DNA of 64,000 bases from Mercurialis annua (Eukaryota; Streptophyta; Magnoliopsida; Malpighiales; Euphorbiaceae), in NCBI RefSeq assembly GCF_937616625.2, contig NC_065570.1:20980046-21044045 (forward strand). The letters are read 5' to 3'. The position numbers and the translations under genes were made by a program. This document shows positions 12,249 to 24,815 of the stretch, one piece after another (the first letter of the stretch is position 1; every line of letters starts with the position of its first letter). The notes under the pieces were generated by a model that saw only the letters and a list, made by a program, of their open reading frames with translations, was not told where the DNA came from and ran no database searches.

Positions 12249-14507
12249 CTTATCTTTGTGATGTTGCTTTTCATTTGGGTAATACATTTTGGCTGTTATA
12301 CTTTAAGGATGTTATTGATGTTAAATTATTTTGTCGGTATTTCTAGTTTTTGCCGTTAACTTCGATTTCAAAAATTTATATTTGTTAGGCTTTGACATTG
12401 TTTTGGGTAAAATGATTTTTGACCGAAAAATCTTTTTCACGTTTTGTGAATTGCGTTGTTGGCCACTTATTGGTTTTAAATTACCTTAAGGATATTATTT
12501 TTGCCTCACTAGTGTTTGACGCAAAAAGGTCAAATGGGCAATCTAAACACGACACCCTAAAATATTATTTTCAATATCTTGCCAGTAAAATGAAATCCGT
12601 TTATTTCAAAGTTTTACATTTGACTAAGGATTGAAAAAGGGTTGTTATTTTGAAATAAAATGAAATTTTTGTATTTTAAAAATTAAAATGTTACGTCTAG
12701 CTTGGTGTTTTCAAAATGATTGTTTTGAAATAATTATTCAAGGCGATACCGATTTGATAATTTAACATAATTTTGTAATTTTACCATATTTCGATTTGTC
12801 AACACTTTGGTGTTGTTAGTCTTATGCTTGATTTACTAATTTTGATTGAAGCAAGTATTTCTGAAAAGATTGTTAAAGAATAATTGTTTTTCCACTTGGG
12901 CGATGAGTTGATGTTATTACTTTGGGTGACGTCGAGCTACCTATTTTGAAAATATTGAGATTTATGTTCAAAAGGCGTTTTTTTTTGGATTTTAAAATGT
13001 GTTGCATAAGTTTTATAAATTGATATTATGGGTTTGACTTGGGTCACCCGAACTTGGAGTTGAGTTTGGAAGTGGTAATCACTCAGCTAACTCGATTATT
13101 TTAAATTGAGGCGTTTGTGAACAATTTTATCTATTATTTTATAAAGAGGTCTTCCGGAAAATGATTTTTAAAACTGTGGGGCTCAACATGAACTTGAAAT
13201 CTATTTTATAAATCTTATCTGTCGAAGTGGGTTTTGATAAATACTTTATGACCAATATCTTTATTATTTTTATTTAAGTTGATATGTTAAAAATGTTATT
13301 ATATGATTTAAATTTTCGTCAATTACGGGTTGTATTGAGTTGTCACCATGTCGGTAGGAATTCTTGGATCACATAAGATGATCTATGCTCAATCCTTTGA
13401 AATTTATATTAGTTATCTATCTTAATGAGTAATTGTTTTACTGCAAGACGCTTAAGTGCTTTTCGGATGTCTGAGCAATTCTTGACCTATATTACTATGT
13501 TATTATTCTTGCCTCTCATGTTTGTTTAAGTTAAGCCTTATCAGTTTTGTCCCCGTTGACTTATTGTGTGGAGTAGCACGTGAGGGTATTCCTCGCTAGT
13601 TTTTCTTTGGCTTAACTTTGGCGTTGGTGTTGATGTGCGATTCGAACCTTTGTTTTGACCCTGCGATTGGTTTAGATGTTCTAATTGGTTTAGCCGGATC
13701 GAACGTTTGACCCTGGAAATAGAAGTGATTAATTTTCTTATCAATAAAATTGAGGAGCGATTCTCAAGAGCTGTTCGCATATTCGAATTTCAAAAATCTG
13801 TCCTTGTTAGAGGAAGGCGATTTGAGTTATATTACTCAGCGCCGGTGGAATAATTCTACTCGTGAATGTTTACCTCGTGCGTGGAATTTCGAGCGTTATG
13901 CATTTCTAGATCGTGTTCGTTGTGTAAATTGGAGTGTCGAAATTCTTTTACTTTTTGCATTCTGGAAAAGCATGTAGTAACTCTGTTCGAGGTTGATCAG
14001 TGTAATAATTACACTAGTGTTTTTCTTTAGGTAGATCAGTGAAATACCAAAACTGATAGTGGATCAGTGAAGGCGTCTGTGTTGTTGATGCCTTTGGAAA
14101 ATTTTCATTTCGATTGAGGGGAAATTCGTTGTTAGGTATATTTTAGTTTCGTTGTTAAATTTGGGGTATTTTCATTAATGACTACGCAAATTGGTGGACT
14201 AGGATAATAGAAATGGGCAATTATGTCAAGATGGACGAGTGCACGTCTCACAGAGTGTAATGTCTAGAAAAGGTTTCAAAGAAAAAATTGATTTCAAATG
14301 TTAACTTGTTAAAGAAATTGAAATGTTTTTATAACGTAATTGTGCCCAGACATGTCATGAACATGCATTTGAAATGCCACGAATAGGAAACTGCATTGAG
14401 CATTGAGTATGATCACTAACTAAAAGAGAAATAAATAATTGATACATGCATTTAAAACATTCATCACGACATTAAATTATTAGGGTTGCATGCAACTCTT
14501 TGGGGAT

Positions 14508-14523
14508 GAGAGCTGTCATCACC
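14508..14523 (+). other. Conserved hairpin motif in family A internal region (outer copy)
   Basis: GATGAGAGCTGTCATC inside a conserved stretch (about 14490-14545) that runs from ACTCTTTGGGG to GGCGCACAATT. Homology to family B resumes at CTCTGTGA near 14685. Confidence 0.7.
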
Positions 14524-15040
14524 CTGGCGCACAATTATGTAAAATAGCTTTTATCAGTAAGACTGTTCAAGAAAAATGTTTTATTATAAACTCGCGAGTT
14601 ATATTATGAAAACAATGTTTAAAGAGGTTATTAAATTTCAAACGGTTTTGAAATTTTTATTTGGTCGGAGACTAGACAAATACTCTGTGATGACGATGGT
14701 GATTTAGGAGAAGTTGCTTTGTACGGATTTATTCAATTTTGTATGAGTATCAGTATTTGGTAAATAGGAACTACGGTTACAAGGTTGCACTCGAGGTTTA
14801 CTTCAGAATTGTGTCAGCTTAGACTATGCATTGGGGATTTTTGATTTAAGAAAATTGGTTATCCTCTGGTTGTCTATTTACACTGCAAAAATATTTAAAA
14901 GAATTTTTTTTTTTACAGATTCGTTTTCTGTACAAAACCAAAAAAAAAATTTGTACCAGTATGGAAATTATTTCGTAAACAAAGAGGTTCTTATTTGCAA
15001 AATTATTTTTTTGAGAAAGCGATGAAATTTATCCAGGTTT

Positions 15041-15204
15041 GATTTGAAAGAGGATATTAAAATTTTTCTAATTGAATAATTTTATAAATTTGTAAATTTA
15101 TTTTGAAAGTGAGGTTATATTTGATTTGAAAGAAGATATTAAGATTTTTCTATTTGAACGATTTTATAAAATTGTGAATTTATTTTTAAAGTGAGGTTCA
15201 AATG
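15041..15204 (+). repeat. 82-bp tandem duplication, outer element only
   Basis: Two units starting GATTTGAAAGAGGATATT (15041) and GATTTGAAAGAAGATATT (15123). The matching part of the inner element (about 6189-6270, reverse) has a single unit, so the duplication is specific to this copy or subfamily. Confidence 0.7.
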
Positions 15205-16436
15205 TGAATTCAAAATGAGAGTGTTTTAAAACATTGATGCGTTTACGAAACTGGAGTACTTTCCAATAGATTATTTATTTTCAGTTTGAAAATAAAATGT
15301 AACTATGACTTTAAAATAAAGGTGGATGATATTATTATATAATATTTTGTATAAGCGGAAATTGTTTTTCTAAAAAAAAAATTGTTTTGAGCATAATCAA
15401 TGAACAGATAATTTCGACCTGATCTAAATGATCTTTTATAGGATTCGAGGTTATAGTGATTGATAAAAAATTAAGGATGAAAATTTTTGTTGTTAGGAGT
15501 TTAAGTTATGTATTTCTTAGAATTGGTTTGCTTCTTACGTCTGGGTTCGAAAGGTTGATAAAATTGTTGAACTGATATTAGTTAGTTGAATGAGGACGAT
15601 TCTAGTGGTATTTAGTTTTAAGCTGTTATTTGTAAGAGCAATTATAAGCAGGACGACATTTTGATTTGCTGATAAGCTTTCTTATTTTAGGTAATTGGTA
15701 TTTTGACCACTATAAGTTTTGTAGTGCGTAGGCGTTGAGTGATGTAAGATTAATTCTAGTGAGAGTGTCTGTACGTTTCAGTTGTAGCGTTGAAATTTGG
15801 CTTATTAAGAATTTCAATTAATTTATTTTTGATTGTTCCTACACTTATGGTGTTGCTTGGTAGTCTCGGAGACTTGATCTGGTTATTTTGAAACTTTTCC
15901 TCATGTAGCTTGTTAGTTATTTCCCGGTTGTAAACAAATTTCTAATCCGTTCACACGTGGTGTTTGAGAAGTCGTTTAAGGTATCAAATTGTCGATTTTG
16001 GAGTTTTTCGCGTTTGCGTGTGGTGGTCTTTTGGATTTTCAAATCAGTTGTAAATTCAAAGTCGAAATTGAATAAGTTGGGGAGAATGTCCGTAAAACAA
16101 TTCAGCGTGTTTTCGGTTATTATGGTTTGCTTCGCTTTAACTCTTCTCAGTCTTATTTATGATAAGATTACCCTTAGGTAGGAGTTTTGTTTAAACTTTT
16201 GATTATGCAATGATGTTTTTGCTTAGGCGGAATTAAGCGGTTTTTATTTTGTTATCCGTTGAGTTGTCCCTCGGCTGTGAGTAATCTTAAAAATCAAAAA
16301 TTTTGATGCGTATATTTTCTTTCGTTCCGTCGAGAATGCATTACTTCGTATTTTGAGTTATATGTGAGTTTTACGTATTTTAATTGAGTTTTTATTACTT
16401 GGCTTTGTGGTAAAGTCGAGGACGAATTTATAATAA

Positions 16437-16447
16437 GTTGGGAAGAA
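16437..16447 (+). other. Polypurine tract of outer family A element
   Basis: GTTGGGAAGAA directly before the LTR start TGTAATATCCC, with TCGAGGACGAATTT just upstream (about 16417-16430). Confidence 0.7.
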
Positions 16448-19400
16448 TGTAATATCCCGTATTTTTCCGTCATAGTTTCGTTGTGTTTCCGACTTACTTT
16501 CGGATTATTAATGATGGACTTAGCAAGTGTGAAACTTTAATTGGGGTTGGAGTTGTATATTGTATGTGTCGCATGTGTCGTGTGAGTTTTCGATGGTGAT
16601 TTGATTTGTATCCGGATTATAAACGATGTTGTGTTCGTGTGCCTTCTAAATCTGACATGTTTTGATAAAACATTTATATCTCCCAATTGAACCGTTGGAT
16701 CAGATTTATTTTTGGATATACTGTGCACAACAAAGAGTTGACCGTTGGATCAAAATTTGAGACGATTTGGAGGAGCGATAGAGTGCGCGATCGTGCACTC
16801 AAGTGAACAAACGTGCACTATGCTGTTACGAAATTTTAGGTATTTAAATAGCCTCTTACGTTTTTAAAACCTATTTTTTATAGTCTATTGTTTTCTATAA
16901 ACCCTAGCCAACATCTAGACTCCTTAATTCACTAAATTCATTTGCAACAAATCCATCAAAAGCACAGCAGAAATCGGTAAGTCTCATCCTTTATTCTTCA
17001 GTTTTGTTTTTAAAACGACATCTCCGTATACTTAATCGTTCTCCTTCGTTTCTGAAGCAAATTCAGTTTTAATTCGTCCTAGTCGAAGTAGACTCACGTC
17101 TCTACGATTCCCAATCTTATTTTCATAGAACGGTACGTAATCAATTCTGTTTCATTCGCCGCCGTCTCACCGTATTGCTTTGTTATTGGCTGTATATGTT
17201 CATACCTGTTGCCGCCGAATTCTTTTCTTACTTTTGGCTTTGATTTTGTTTATTTGTGATTGTAGACCTCTGAGAATGATAATTATAGATTGTTTAAATT
17301 CAGTTGATGTTGTCTAAACGATTCCGTTTGTGTTCATGCTCTGTTTTCCAAATCTGATTAGGGGTAATGTTGTTTAAGAGGGGTTGTGTTCATTATTGTC
17401 TTGAGATTCGGTTGAGGTGCAATCAGAGTTTGGGTTTTTATAGTTGTGTTAATTGTTCAAGTTTTGGTCTCTGTATCATTAATGGTATGTTTTTATTCTT
17501 GTGTTTGAAGGCTATGATTCTTGGGCTATGTTGTTTCTGTAACTTGATATAAATTTGTTTGTTCATATGGATTGTTATTATATTCTTGGTTGAAAATGGG
17601 GATTAAGCTTGAGTTATGATTTTGGGTTCTTGAATCAGTATGAGTTGAGTTGTGTTTTGAAATTGAGTTAATGAAGATGAGTTAGTGGGCGGGAATATGT
17701 TCTGGTATAAGAATTGATTTCTATTTCATTTGTATGAAAGTGGTGACTAAAAGACATGTTTGGTCCTTAAGTTATTTTGTATAAACCAATTGATTTCTTA
17801 AGTTAAATACTATCTATTGATTAATTGATTTTGATTTCTAATTTAGGGATTTCATTTTAAATTGAAAGTTTGACAAGTTGGTAATATTATTTTTAAAACC
17901 TAAAAATAATATTTCAGTTATTTAAAATTAAATTAATAGTTATTATTAACTATTATTTAATTGTTAATTTGAGACTTTGGGCTTAGCGTGTCAACGTGAT
18001 TAAATTATATTTTAACTTTTGAATTTTGTTATATAATTTGTCAAATTAAAAATGCTGATTATTTTATAATCTAAATTAATATAATTACTCAGGTAATTAT
18101 ATTTAATTTTAAATATCTTTTTGGAATGTCTTTTTGGCTAAATTACAATTTAGCCCTTGAACGTTTTAAAAACTTATTTGATTAAGTTTTCGATTGTAAC
18201 TTGGGTTACTTGAGGTTAAAGCTATTGGGTTCCGTTTTAAATATTGATTTATTACTTTATCAAGTTGATTGTATAATTATAAACTATAGTTTATAATTGG
18301 GTATGATTATACTTATTTTATCAAAGTGATTTTGGGAATTATAAACTCTGGTTTATATTTTGATAAAATATTTTGGGTCAGGTTAGACTTGGGTCACCCG
18401 ACATGTGAGGTAGCTTGGTAGTTATTAATAACTCGGCTAACCCAATATTTGAGGAAATTGATTTAAACTATTATTTATTTATTATTTAAGCAATACTTTT
18501 CGGAACGGATTTTAAAGCGGAAACCCAATAGACTTGGCTTATTTATTTATTTGAGTATTGTGTTACTCGCTGTGATTCATTTTTGACTCGCGTCATTACG
18601 TGATTAATTGTTCATTCTATTCTGGCTACGTTTATGCTTGACTCGGTATTGTGCTAGTCCTATGTGGTGTCTAGTATTCTTACAGTTAGGGGTTGAATGG
18701 ATTTTAACTTATATATTATTTTAGACTTGTCGACTGCTCGTGCTTCAGAGTCTACGCAGGGTTAGCTGGTTGCCAAGATTCACGTGGATTAGCAAGCAGT
18801 GAGTTTGTAGTGTTATTTACCGCTTTATTAAGTACCGCAATTTATTTTAGTATTATAAATGCCTTTGAACTGTTTTGAGCGATTATGGATCTGGATTGAA
18901 ACGAGCTACTCGATAGGCTTGTATCGAGATTGTGTGCACCGGTAAGTACTCTGGGATCGGCAGACACATGTCTTGCTTACGCTGGTATATGACGAGGATA
19001 TGTTCCCGTCCACTCTGGGTTTATCAGTATGCTATGTCATACTTACGCTGGGATCATTTCAATACTGCTTTCCATAATCATATTATATTAGTATAAAAAG
19101 TTTTGATTTAAGGGTTTTAAACTTAATAAATGTAAATAGTATTGCGAACTCATCTCAGTATATCTGACCCCGTTGTTTTCCCAAATTTTTCAGGTTTATA
19201 ATTTGAAAGCTGGTTCACTCCGATTCTTTTGATTCCTCGGAGGTTTTTATGTTATTTAAACTAGTTACTGTTTTCGAACTCTTAGACCGCAGTAGAACTA
19301 GTTATTTATTTCATTTGATATTACACTTTGAAATTGTCGATATATTCGATTATTTATATTTGGCATGATTATTCTGGATTACGATATTGGTATATAAGGC

Positions 19401-19607
19401 GTGTTGTTGAACATTTAAGATATTTAAGTTATTTATATTAGAACTGTAATATAAATTGATAGACCTAGGTTGGAGTCTCGGTTGCCCTCGAGCAATTTTC
19501 TGCTGGTTTAAATGTTTATTTGATTTCCGTGAGGCTTGCTACGGGTTTTGGTACAACCATACCCATACCCTAGCGCCGGTCACGATTCATGAAATTGGGT
19601 CGTGACA
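16448..19607 (+). repeat. Outer family A 3' LTR (full length)
   Basis: 3160 bp from TGTAATATCCCG to GGTCGTGACA. It resembles the inner LTRs in end sequences and in blocks such as GGGTCACCCGACATGTGAGG (about 18390), but elsewhere differs enough to be a distinct subfamily. A TATA-like TATTTAAATA is at 16841-16850 and an AAACCCTA box at 16899-16906. A pyrimidine-rich leader with a GGTAAGT donor-like site follows (about 16976). Confidence 0.93.
16841..16906 (+). promoter_or_regulatory. Putative LTR promoter: TATA-like box plus AAACCCTA element
   Basis: TATTTAAATA (16841-16850) is followed about 50 bp later by AAACCCTA (16899-16906), the telo-box sequence found near start sites of many plant growth and translation genes. 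The minus-strand LTR fragment has the same pair at 35467-35460 and 35419-35412 with similar spacing, which supports a conserved core promoter. Start sites were not observed. Confidence 0.5.
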
Positions 19608-21314
19608 GGGGTTAAACTTACTAATTAGAAATTTGAATTAGATGTATAATTTTTAAAATGGATATTGATCATCTTGAATTCAAACACTAAAGACATAAGC
19701 TAATAAGAGAGAAACAAAAATAGACTTCATAAAAATGATTGCTTTTTAACCAAACTTTGACAGCCTGAAGTATGGCGGGAAGAAGAGTATGCCTTTAGAA
19801 ATTTGTTTTAAGAAATGAAAATTTTTGTTGTCCAGGTCTGTTAGTGATTGTTAATCACTTGGGTTGATCTTTTTAAATTACATTTTTGCTATTGTTATTT
19901 TGAGTCCTAATTTTGTTGTTTGTGTTTAGAGTCCTTAATTTGTCATTTGTATTTGAGCCATGTTTAGTCTCTTATCATTCGATATTTAAACTGGTAGATA
20001 ATGACAAATTACGTATTCACATGCTCTTAATTGAAGCCTAAGTTTCAAATTATTTGTTATCAATTGATTATTTAGAAAAGTTTAGTTAATGGAGTAATTA
20101 ACTAATTATAAAAGATAATAAAAAATTAAGTTATGTGTTGTTTAATAGTCTTGTGAGCTTAGAGTCAACTCTAAAATTAAGTTTGATAAATTTCACAATT
20201 ATTAACAAATAACTTATATTTAGATTGACAAGTTCGCGAATCTCGGGATCAAGACTGCGGCAGTTTTAAGGAAGTATTATTTTGGATTTAGCAATCGACT
20301 GTGAGTTTGCATTTTTACTTTTGAATATTAATGCAACGTTGTTTAAATTTCTGAATATTTATTTTAAATCGCACTGCATTCGATATTTAAAACCGATATA
20401 GATCCGATGGAACATGCTTTCCTATTGAGCGACAATAGGACTGAGTGCGCATCAGTAGTGATCATAGTATAAATAAGTAATGACAATTTATATGTCTAAG
20501 GCGACGGTACATAGCTCACGGCCTAGACCTAACTGGAAGATCTGAGGCGACGGTACATAGTTCACGGCCCAGACCCCAATACAGATATGAGGCGACGGTA
20601 CAAAGTTCACGGCCCAGATACTGTAAAATAATAAGCGAAAGTCTGTGACGACAATACAAAGTTCACGGTCCAGATTTCTTTGGAATTCGATTGAGGTTTA
20701 TTGGAATATTTATGTATTGAGGTTTAGGGTTTCATTCGGATCAAGTATTTGGCTGCATTATATAAATATTATACATGCGATTTATCTTATTTAATATTCA
20801 TTAATATTGACTCAGTTTTCACTGACCCGTTGTTTTTCACCCATCTCAGGTAGATAATATTTTGTCATGATCAGAATTCCATTCCTTCTTCTGGAAGTCA
20901 GTATTTTGTAATGTAAGAAAAACCGCTGTTTACTTCTAGAGCCGCAATAGTCTAGTAGTTAGTGGTCTGGTTTTGTTATATAAACTCTGATTTTGAAACT
21001 ACTACTATTTGTATATTATTTATGGTTACTGTGTAGTAGTTGTTTAACTAAATGGTTGATTGAGTATCACTGATACCGTGTATGTGTATCATGATGTCAT
21101 TATGACTGTTACAAGGCGGTTTGTTATTTGTTACAGGTAGTGCTGCTCTGTTTTCAGATGTTATATTGGCTGTTTTTCTGAAAACAGTTTTGTATTTTTT
21201 TATTTGTTTTTAAACGCGAAAAATTTATAGTGAAATTTAGGCTTGCTACGGGTTTCGGAGCTACCACTCCCATTCCCTAGCGCCGGTCTCGGCCCGATAT
21301 TTTGGGTCGTGACA
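19608..21314 (+). repeat. Family B 5' LTR, right part
   Basis: Starts GGGGT just after the outer A LTR, matching 26934 onward in the 3' LTR. The missing left part should lie beyond the left end of the window, next to the other GGGGT. Ends GGTCGTGACA at 21314. Confidence 0.88.
20496..20680 (+). repeat. Four degenerate ~48-bp direct repeats in family B LTR
   Basis: Units near 20496, 20541, 20586 and 20642 share GGCGACGGTACA, then TTCACGGCCCAGA; the fourth is the most diverged. They recur at about 27815-28005 in the 3' LTR and, without the fourth, at about 49828-49950. They are GC-rich compared with the rest of the LTR. Confidence 0.75.
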
Positions 21315-21318
21315 AAGG

Positions 21319-21330
21319 TGGTATCAGAGC
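21319..21330 (+). other. Primer-binding site of family B element
   Basis: TGGTATCAGAGC, four bases after the LTR end at 21314; an exact tRNA-iMet complement. Confidence 0.92.
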
Positions 21331-22950
21331 AATGGTTTAAATCCTAGGCCATTGCTGATACATAATGTGACAAGTGTTGTTTGGTACCTAGGAACTACTG
21401 CGGTATATAGGATTCGAGTCATGTTTTTGATACGTTTTCATTTGTTTTCAAAACTTCCAGCTTCACCTATAGGATGTGTCAAGTTTATATTATACATGTT
21501 ATATGTGTTTGACTGCATATGGTTATTATTAAAAATTTATTGTGTATCAATATGTCCGAGTCATGTCATGCTCGGAACATGCAGAACCAGAAGTTGAAGA
21601 TATGGCTTCTTTTTATGAATTAGAGTATGGGCTAAACGTGGTGTAGTTATTAGAGAGGCTAGTGTGCATGATCAGACACCTCAGGTATATAAATTTATAT
21701 AGGTTTAAGTTTAGATTTGTATATAGATTTTATATTGTTCAACATTTAGAGGAAAAACATAACAGACGAGAATTTAAAATTTAAAGTAAGAAAATCTTGG
21801 TAATTTAAGAATTTTTGCAAAATAAAAAAAATTAATTAATACGTTTAATTGTAGCTATATATACGTCTACATTAATTTATCTCAATTAGGAAGCTTCTAG
21901 TATTTAAAATTTAGATGTTAAGATTAATACATATTGAAAAAGTATTAAGATAAAGTAAAGAACTATAGTGATGAACTTTAAGATATATTAATGAACACCC
22001 AAAAGATAGATATAAGTTATAAAAAAAAATTAGAACATAGAAGATATGATGTAGGATTTAACATAATATTAATGCTAGATCCTAGATGTTGTATAGCATT
22101 GTTAAAGAAGAATTTATGAGATAAACGATAAGAGGTGATTAGAATATAGTGGAATAAGAAAAGCAATGTGATATAAAGTACTAATAAGTGCCACAAAATA
22201 CTTAAATAAGTGTTAATATAAGAGAATATAAAAGTAGTGATATGAGTACAAATTAAGATTGTTAATAAAGGTAAAGAAAAACTAGGAATGTCACAGAGTT
22301 TTTAGTCTGGAGAAACTTACTATTTTGCAAATAAAATAAAGTTTTATGATTTTAAAAGTACAATTGTGCTCAGACCCAACATAAGGCATGTCATACAATC
22401 ATGATAGAAATGCATAATAGAAATGCATAATAGCATTAGCAGGATATTAAACTCCCTGAGTCACTGAGTTAATCTAATATTACAGAAAGGGTACTAAATT
22501 TCAAATCCTTAAAAAATAGTCACTCAGTTATCGAATTATTTCCCAGGGACGTCACCGTCTTAATATAAGGTTATTAAGTTTGTCGCAAATTACAAAACGG
22601 GTACTGAGTTATTCCATTTTGTAAAAAAATGATACTGAATTATACACCTTTTTGCAATTATGGCATGCCACGTAGGATAAAACGCAAAAGTTTTGTTGCT
22701 TTTTACCTCGAATTACATCCCGTGAAATAAGTTGATAATTTAGTGATCATTTTTTAACGATTTGAAACTTAGTGCCCTTTCTGTAATATTAGAATAAGTC
22801 AGTAACCCAGAGAGTTTAATATCCAATATTAGCATATATATACATATATATTTTCAATATTAAAATATATTGTTTTATAAAATATAGACCATGCATCATA
22901 TGTATACGGATACTATAGAAGTATGTGATTGGTAATAACAACTCTTTGAT

Positions 22951-22966
22951 GATGAGAGGTGTCATC
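22951..22966 (+). other. Conserved hairpin motif in family B internal region
   Basis: GATGAGAGGTGTCATC: the arms GATGA/TCATC match the family A copies and only the loop differs. The flanks ACTCTTTG upstream, GGCGCAATT downstream, and CTCTGTGACGA near 23102 are also shared with A. Confidence 0.7.
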
Positions 22967-24399
22967 ACTCTGAGGCGCAATTGTACTAATAAATTTTCAA
23001 AGAAAACTAAAATGATTTTGTTATATTTTGAAAAGCAAGATTTATGAAAGCCGGCAAAGATTTTGAATTGTATTTGTTTTGTAAGTAAATTTGGACGGAG
23101 AACTCTGTGACGATTACAAGAAAGTTAGAAGAAAAGAAGTGCAAGTTAGTAGACATATTATTTGAACATAATTTCAATAATAGACATAATAGAACTTTTA
23201 AGAGAACGAGTTAAGGAAGTTCTATTAATAATTGACTACTTACGGTATTAAAGAAATTAAAAATATCAAAATAATGATTAGTAGCTATATTAATATAAGA
23301 TTGAAATGAGATTGAAAAATCATGAAATGATAAGGAATCAAAATGTAAAGATATAAGACAAGTTTAAAGAAATAGAAAGATAATTTAAGTATATAAGAAT
23401 TGTGTGTGCGCAACAAATAATTAGAACATAATTATCGTACAAAAACTTTATAAATGATTAGAACACAAATTCCTTAAGAATAATAAATATTAAGAAGAGT
23501 AAGATTGTAAACTTATATTTGATTAGTAGATACAAGTTATAATAAATGATAATATTAATTTGATTTTTTAAGCCTAAAAAACAATCAAGAACGTTTTAAA
23601 TAAACGCAATATTACATTTGACTTTAGCTAGCTATAAGCGAATAAAGTTATATAAACAATTTTAATTAGGAATGTGAGATCGGTCTTACTGACAAGATAG
23701 ATATCAATAATGGATATACCTTTTAAGAATGCACATGTATCAATAAGCGGAGCGTTGAAGAAATCAAGAAAATTAACTTACGAACATAAGGTGTACCTTG
23801 AAGTTAAAGGTAAGTGACAACAATTGGTTTTCATAATATCAGAACAACAATTACAAAGAGATGATAAGGGGATGTTGTATGAGGAAATTAAAAGTGAACG
23901 TAAGAAGAAATTTTCCCAAACTTAGGGAGAAACACTACTAGTTCTTAAAATGACCAAAGAATATAATAAAACCGTAAGTAAGTACACTAAAAGAGGTTAA
24001 AGGAGAATCGTATTTGAGTTAAAATATAAAAATGAGGTATAAAAAAATATATTTAAAAGTATATTATTACGAGTTGATATTAAACAAGACTATAAACAAA
24101 AAACTTTAGTAAATTAATATAAATTAAGTATGTACTGCTAGTAACAGATTATGGAATATAAATTGCGGAAAGTTATTAAAAAAAATTAGATTGATTAAAG
24201 TATTAATTATATTAATGATTAGCTAAGAAAAAGGAACCGCTTTTGATGTGTTGAAACGAATGTGAAATATAAGAACTGAGATTAGGAATCAAAGGTAAGT
24301 CGAAAGAAAATACACATATAGTTATCAAAAGATAAGCAGTGATATAAGATAATGTAACAAAAGTAGTGTAAGGGTTAAAAAAAATAATTAAACGCTCTA

Positions 24400-24815
24400 G
24401 TGTTAAATTACCAAATGGTTCTGGAAAAAATTTACCGTTATAATAATATTTTAAAAATTTATTCGAACATGTTTGAGGTAGCAGGATTAAGTAAAAATTT
24501 ATGCTCCTCAATGACTTGAAAGACATAAAATAAACTACTTAGCAAGAACTGAAACTTGCGGTGGCAATTTCTATACCGATAACATAAAAATACTACGTAT
24601 ATGACATCACTTGTGAGATATTCACAAATTACGAAAAATTTGACTGATATCCTGACAGCCGTGAATTAGATCTCAAAAGCAAAAACAATTGAATTATTGA
24701 CAAATATAATAGTGCTATATAATACAAACTTGGAAATGATCAATGTGGTAATAGATGTGTTGGGCAAGAAGGCTCTAGGAAATCTCGCCCATATTGTTAA
24801 ACCTATAATATAAAA
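24400..24815 (+). pseudogene. Decayed Ty3/gypsy RT-RNase H remnant
   Basis: Four family motifs occur in the right order. KLPNGSGKN (24405-24431) fits the start of the RNase H domain. YAPQ...LERHKINY (24500-24541) fits the YA-x-RQL-x-x-H-x-x-NY region. CEIFTNYEKF (24612-24641) fits the C-x-I-F-T-D-H segment, with the D and H lost. NVVIDVLGKKALGNLAHI (24742-24795) fits the NVVADALSRK segment. Spacings of 95, 112 and 130 nt are those expected between the motifs. Stops and changes of frame between motifs show it is not translatable. Same strand as the element. Confidence 0.82.

Larger units (their letters stand above)
12249..16447 (+). other. Outer family A internal region, right part (noncoding)
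   Basis: Continues the outer element. It aligns in reverse complement with 4908-8990 of the inner copy. No conserved protein motif was seen; frames such as 12419-12634, 13750-13977 and 15957-16181 are not maintained in the inner copy. It contains the shared hairpin block, an 82-bp tandem duplication (15041-15204), a second polypurine-like motif (16074-16089) and the real one (16437-16447). Confidence 0.85.
1..19607 (+). mobile_element. Outer family A LTR retrotransposon (LARD-like), left end outside window
   Basis: Non-autonomous LTR element on the plus strand. The right part of its 5' LTR is 1-1581, the PBS is 1586-1597, the internal region is 1582-1902 plus 12249-16447, and the 3' LTR is 16448-19607. 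Position 1 aligns with 18029 in the 3' LTR and the two stay colinear to the LTR end. The internal region (about 4.5 kb once the nested element is removed) has only short unconvincing reading frames and no gag, protease, RT or integrase motif that I can see. Long LTRs around a noncoding core fit a LARD, which would need proteins from a relative. It lies inside a family B LTR: the sequence after 19607 continues as that LTR. Its left target duplication is outside the window. Confidence 0.88.
21315..24399 (+). other. Family B internal region, gag and 5' pol portion, unrecognisable
   Basis: AT-rich (runs of A and T) and broken in all frames. A full Ty3/gypsy element would have gag, protease and most of RT here; the space is too short and I see none of them clearly. 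A weak Y-I-N-D-stop-L near 24206 could be a trace of the RT active site. It holds the hairpin block shared with family A at 22951-22966. Confidence 0.55.

Noticed and set aside
13750..13977. 75-codon plus-strand frame in outer family A.
   Set aside because: Not preserved in the inner copy and no known domain.
1586..21330. tRNA-like match TGGTATCAGAGC at 1586 and 21319.
   Set aside because: Only the 12-base primer complement is present, right after LTR ends. There is no tRNA fold.
21352..21597. 81-codon frame just after the family B primer-binding site, where gag would start.
   Set aside because: No zinc knuckle or capsid-like features, and the downstream frame is lost at once. It could be a trace of the gag start but cannot be supported.
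24212..24526. 104-codon frame on minus inside family B.
   Set aside because: Antisense to the degraded RNase H region, which reads on plus. It is a shadow of the pseudogene.
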